DNA of 33,322 bases. It comes from Bacteroidales bacterium. GTDB lineage: Bacteria; Bacteroidota; Bacteroidia; Bacteroidales; UBA7960. The position numbers and the translations under genes are program-made. The notes under the pieces were generated by a model. The model ran no database searches. It was given only the letters and a program-made list of their open reading frames with translations, and was not told where the DNA came from. Below are positions 31,249-33,322 of this stretch, one piece after another (positions within the stretch are counted from its first letter, which is position 1; each line of letters opens with the position of its first letter). The stretch spans positions 1 to 33,322 of the forward strand of contig SLKR01000061.1 in assembly GCA_007134525.1 (NCBI GenBank), given 5' to 3'.

Positions 31249-31893
31249 ATGAAAAAGAATATCCTGATTGTCCTGCTTATTGTTCTTGCACTATACGGCC
31301 GGTCGTTTGCGCAGACAGGGCAGAGAATAACCCTGGAAGAACCCCGAAAGACCGGAGGAATGCCTCTTATGGAGGCACTTGACAACAGGCAGAGTATAAG
31401 GAGCTTCAGCCGTGATGAGTTGAGCAGCCAGGATCTTTCAAACCTGCTTTGGTCGGCTTTCGGCATTAACCGGGAGGATGGTCGCCGGACTGCCCCATCG
31501 GCCAGGAACTGGCAACCCTTCGACATATATCTTATAATGGCTGATGGCTGGTATGTGTATGAACCCACTGACCACTCACTGATCAGGCTCGGGGAAGAGG
31601 ATCTTCGTGAATATGCTGGTGGCCAGGACTTTGTCAGGACAGCCCCTGTAAATCTTTTTTATGTTTCGGATTATGAGAGAATATCGGCAGTCCGCCCTGA
31701 GATGCGTGAGCTTCACTCGGCGACTGATGTCGGATTTATAGCACAGAATGTCTATCTGTTCTGTGCTTCCGAAGGGCTGGCCACAGTGGTGAGGGGAGCA
31801 ATTGACAGGGACATGCTGCATGAAGTGCTTAACCTCAGGCCGGAACAACGGGTGATCCTGGGTCAGACAGTCGGATATCCTGACAGCCGGTAA
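31249..31893 (+). CDS. Secreted nitroreductase-like / SagB-ThcOx-like protein
   Basis: A 214-residue protein of the FMN-dependent nitroreductase fold with an N-terminal signal peptide (about 1-21, ending SFA). The domain shows NRQSIRSF (46-53), where Arg47, Ser49 and Arg51 would bind FMN phosphate. LLWSAFGINR is at 66-75, PSARNWQPFDIYL at 83-95, and ATDVGFIAQNVYLFCASEGL near 158-177. Enzymes of this fold reduce nitro compounds, flavins or oxidise peptide azolines; this exported group in Bacteroidota has no established substrate. An exact -7 promoter element and an overlapping inverted repeat lie upstream. The M61 peptidase gene follows after 35 bases and may be co-transcribed. Confidence 0.88.
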   Translation: MKKNILIVLLIVLALYGRSFAQTGQRITLEEPRKTGGMPLMEALDNRQSIRSFSRDELSSQDLSNLLWSAFGINREDGRRTAPSARNWQPFDIYLIMADGWYVYEPTDHSLIRLGEEDLREYAGGQDFVRTAPVNLFYVSDYERISAVRPEMRELHSATDVGFIAQNVYLFCASEGLATVVRGAIDRDMLHEVLNLRPEQRVILGQTVGYPDSR

Positions 31894-31928
31894 AAACCCT
31901 GAAAAACATGTGTTAAATTAGTTATATT

Positions 31929-33322
31929 ATGAAAATTGCAGGCATTTCATTTTCTTTTGTGAAAACCCTGGTTTTTTTTCTGGCAGTTGTTAATATTTCC
32001 TGTTCGCAAACTGAGCGGCCTGTATTCCAATATACTGTTTCTTTTCCTGATCCTTCTTCGCATACATACAGAGTGGATCTCCAAACATATGGCTGGGACC
32101 GGGACACACTTGAGTTTAAAATGCCTGCCTGGATGCCCGGGTATTATCAGATTATGGATTACGGCAAATCTGTTAATAATATATCAGCAAGGGATGGAGC
32201 GGGGAATGCTATCCCTGTCATTGGTTTGAATGATAACTCCTGGATGTTGACAGGCATAGGGAACGGAACTGTTTTTATAAGCTATGACATTGAAACTGAA
32301 AGGAAGTTTGTAGCAAACAGCTATGTAGATGAACACCATGCCTACCTTGTCCCGGGAAACACTTTTTTGTATGTTGACGGCTTTCTGGACTTGCCTGTAT
32401 CGGTTAGTGTTGAAGCAGGCGAGGCCTGGAGCGGTATAGCAACCGGTCTTAAGCCGGCAGAGGATAACCCGCATGAGTTTACGGCCGGAGATTTTGACAT
32501 ACTTTATGATTGTCCATTACTGATAGCCGATCTTGAAGAGCTTCCATCATTTTTTGTAGAAGGAGTTGAGCACAGGTTTACAGGATATGACATTGGTGAA
32601 TTCGACAAGGCCCTTTTTATGGACAACCTAAGAAGAGTGGTTGAGTCTTCAATAGCAATAATCGGGGATATCCCTTACGACGAATACACTTTTATAGCTA
32701 TTGGGCCGGGGAGGGGAGGTATTGAACACAAGAACAATACCACTGTGAGCTTTAACGGCAACAACCTCGACAACCCTGCAGCCATGAACTCGATGATGAA
32801 CTTTTTGGCACATGAGTATTTTCATCATTACAATGTAAAGCGCATAAGACCTTTTGAACTCGGGCCATTTAACTATGCAGGGGAGAACCGGACCAATATG
32901 CTATGGGTCAGCGAAGGTCTTACGGTGTATTATAATTACCTGATCGTAAAAAGGGCAGGACTCATTGACGAAAACTCCCTGTTATCAAGTATTGCAGCGA
33001 GCATCAATGCGGTTGAAAACGATGAGGGCAGGTTTTATCAGTCGCTGGCACAGGCAAGTTACTATACCTGGGAATACGGACCATTTGGTACCGGGGGTGA
33101 CGGTCCGGACAGATCCGTTTCCGTATATCAGAAAGGTCCGCTTGTAGGATTATTCCTGGATCTTGCAATTCGTTACCATACCGGTAATAAAAAATCTCTG
33201 GATGATGTGATGAGACTGTTGTACCGGAAATTCTACAAAGAATATCAGAGGGGGTTCACAGATGCTGAGTTTCAGCAAGTGTGTGAAGAAACAGCGGGGG
33301 TATCTCTTAGCCATATATTTGA
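31929..33322 (+). CDS. M61-family metallopeptidase, 3' end beyond the window
   Basis: An open frame of 464 codons that continues past the window edge, so only the N-terminal part is seen. An N-terminal hydrophobic segment (about 8-24) ends in NISC (Cys25), a signal peptide that may be a lipoprotein type. The zinc site is HEYFH with His295, Glu296 and His299, followed by NVKRIRP and the third ligand Glu329 in WVSEGLTVYY. These are typical of glycyl aminopeptidase-like M61 peptidases, which usually end in a PDZ domain; that end is missing here. It acts outside the cytoplasm on peptide N-termini, in line with the S9 and M24 peptidases elsewhere in the window. A weak -7-like TAAATTAG (31914-31921) ends 7 bases before the ATG. 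Confidence 0.9.
   Translation, partial: MKIAGISFSFVKTLVFFLAVVNISCSQTERPVFQYTVSFPDPSSHTYRVDLQTYGWDRDTLEFKMPAWMPGYYQIMDYGKSVNNISARDGAGNAIPVIGLNDNSWMLTGIGNGTVFISYDIETERKFVANSYVDEHHAYLVPGNTFLYVDGFLDLPVSVSVEAGEAWSGIATGLKPAEDNPHEFTAGDFDILYDCPLLIADLEELPSFFVEGVEHRFTGYDIGEFDKALFMDNLRRVVESSIAIIGDIPYDEYTFIAIGPGRGGIEHKNNTTVSFNGNNLDNPAAMNSMMNFLAHEYFHHYNVKRIRPFELGPFNYAGENRTNMLWVSEGLTVYYNYLIVKRAGLIDENSLLSSIAASINAVENDEGRFYQSLAQASYYTWEYGPFGTGGDGPDRSVSVYQKGPLVGLFLDLAIRYHTGNKKSLDDVMRLLYRKFYKEYQRGFTDAEFQQVCEETAGVSLSHIF

Noticed and set aside
1-33322. Mobile elements, CRISPR arrays, tRNA and rRNA genes
   Set aside because: I looked for transposases, integrases, long direct repeats, regularly spaced repeats and tRNA-like cloverleaves in the gaps and saw none.

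Overview
The window looks like chromosomal DNA from a member of the Bacteroidota, probably of the Bacteroidales/Marinilabiliales kind, although it cannot be placed more precisely by eye. Support comes from several exact TAnnTTTG promoter elements (the -7 motif of the Bacteroidota primary sigma factor), the scarcity of Shine-Dalgarno sites, and families typical of that phylum: a small ECF sigma factor with no anti-sigma gene, two-domain FtsX-like permeases, DUF1573 and DUF4197 proteins, and an oadGAB set with the divergent Bacteroidota type of alpha subunit. Genes are tightly packed. No gene-free stretch exceeds 300 bases, and I see no tRNA, rRNA, CRISPR array, insertion sequence or phage gene.

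Layout. 1-4318 (+): a secreted S9 dipeptidyl-peptidase and a phosphohexomutase. 4311-8413 (-): a small membrane protein, murB, an ECF sigma factor and a long-chain acyl-CoA ligase. 8531-11365 (+): uvrA. 11373-14512 (-): a membrane-anchored Xaa-Pro aminopeptidase, a DUF1573 protein and an aspartate-type aminotransferase in one operon. 14604-15122 (+): a stand-alone prolyl-tRNA editing protein. 15103-18472 (-): oadG-oadA-oadB, a biotin-dependent sodium-pumping decarboxylase, preceded by a leader with an apparent intrinsic terminator.

18724-24332 is a signalling block. A membrane hybrid histidine kinase (+) faces a REC-PAS-GAF-kinase protein, a PAS-like kinase and a cobalamin-binding protein (all -). 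The cobalamin protein carries the Wx9EH and ExHxxG motifs of the CarH/LitR B12 photoreceptors, but no DNA-binding domain, and its stop codon overlaps the start of the kinase gene (ATGA). This is the most interesting part of the window: a candidate B12-based, possibly light-responsive, phosphorelay. Upstream on the same strand lie a HemN/HemW-like radical SAM gene and a PQQ-type sugar dehydrogenase lipoprotein, also joined by an ATGA overlap.

26812-33322: an FtsX-like ABC permease (+), a DUF4197 lipoprotein (-), an unknown 97-residue protein (+), a small lipoprotein with a carboxypeptidase-regulatory-like fold (-), a secreted nitroreductase-like protein (+), and an M61 peptidase (+) cut off by the window end.

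Taken together, the exported peptidases (S9, M24, M61), the aminotransferase and the sodium-pumping decarboxylase fit an organism that degrades peptides and amino acids and conserves energy partly through a sodium gradient. That is inference from gene content, not proof.
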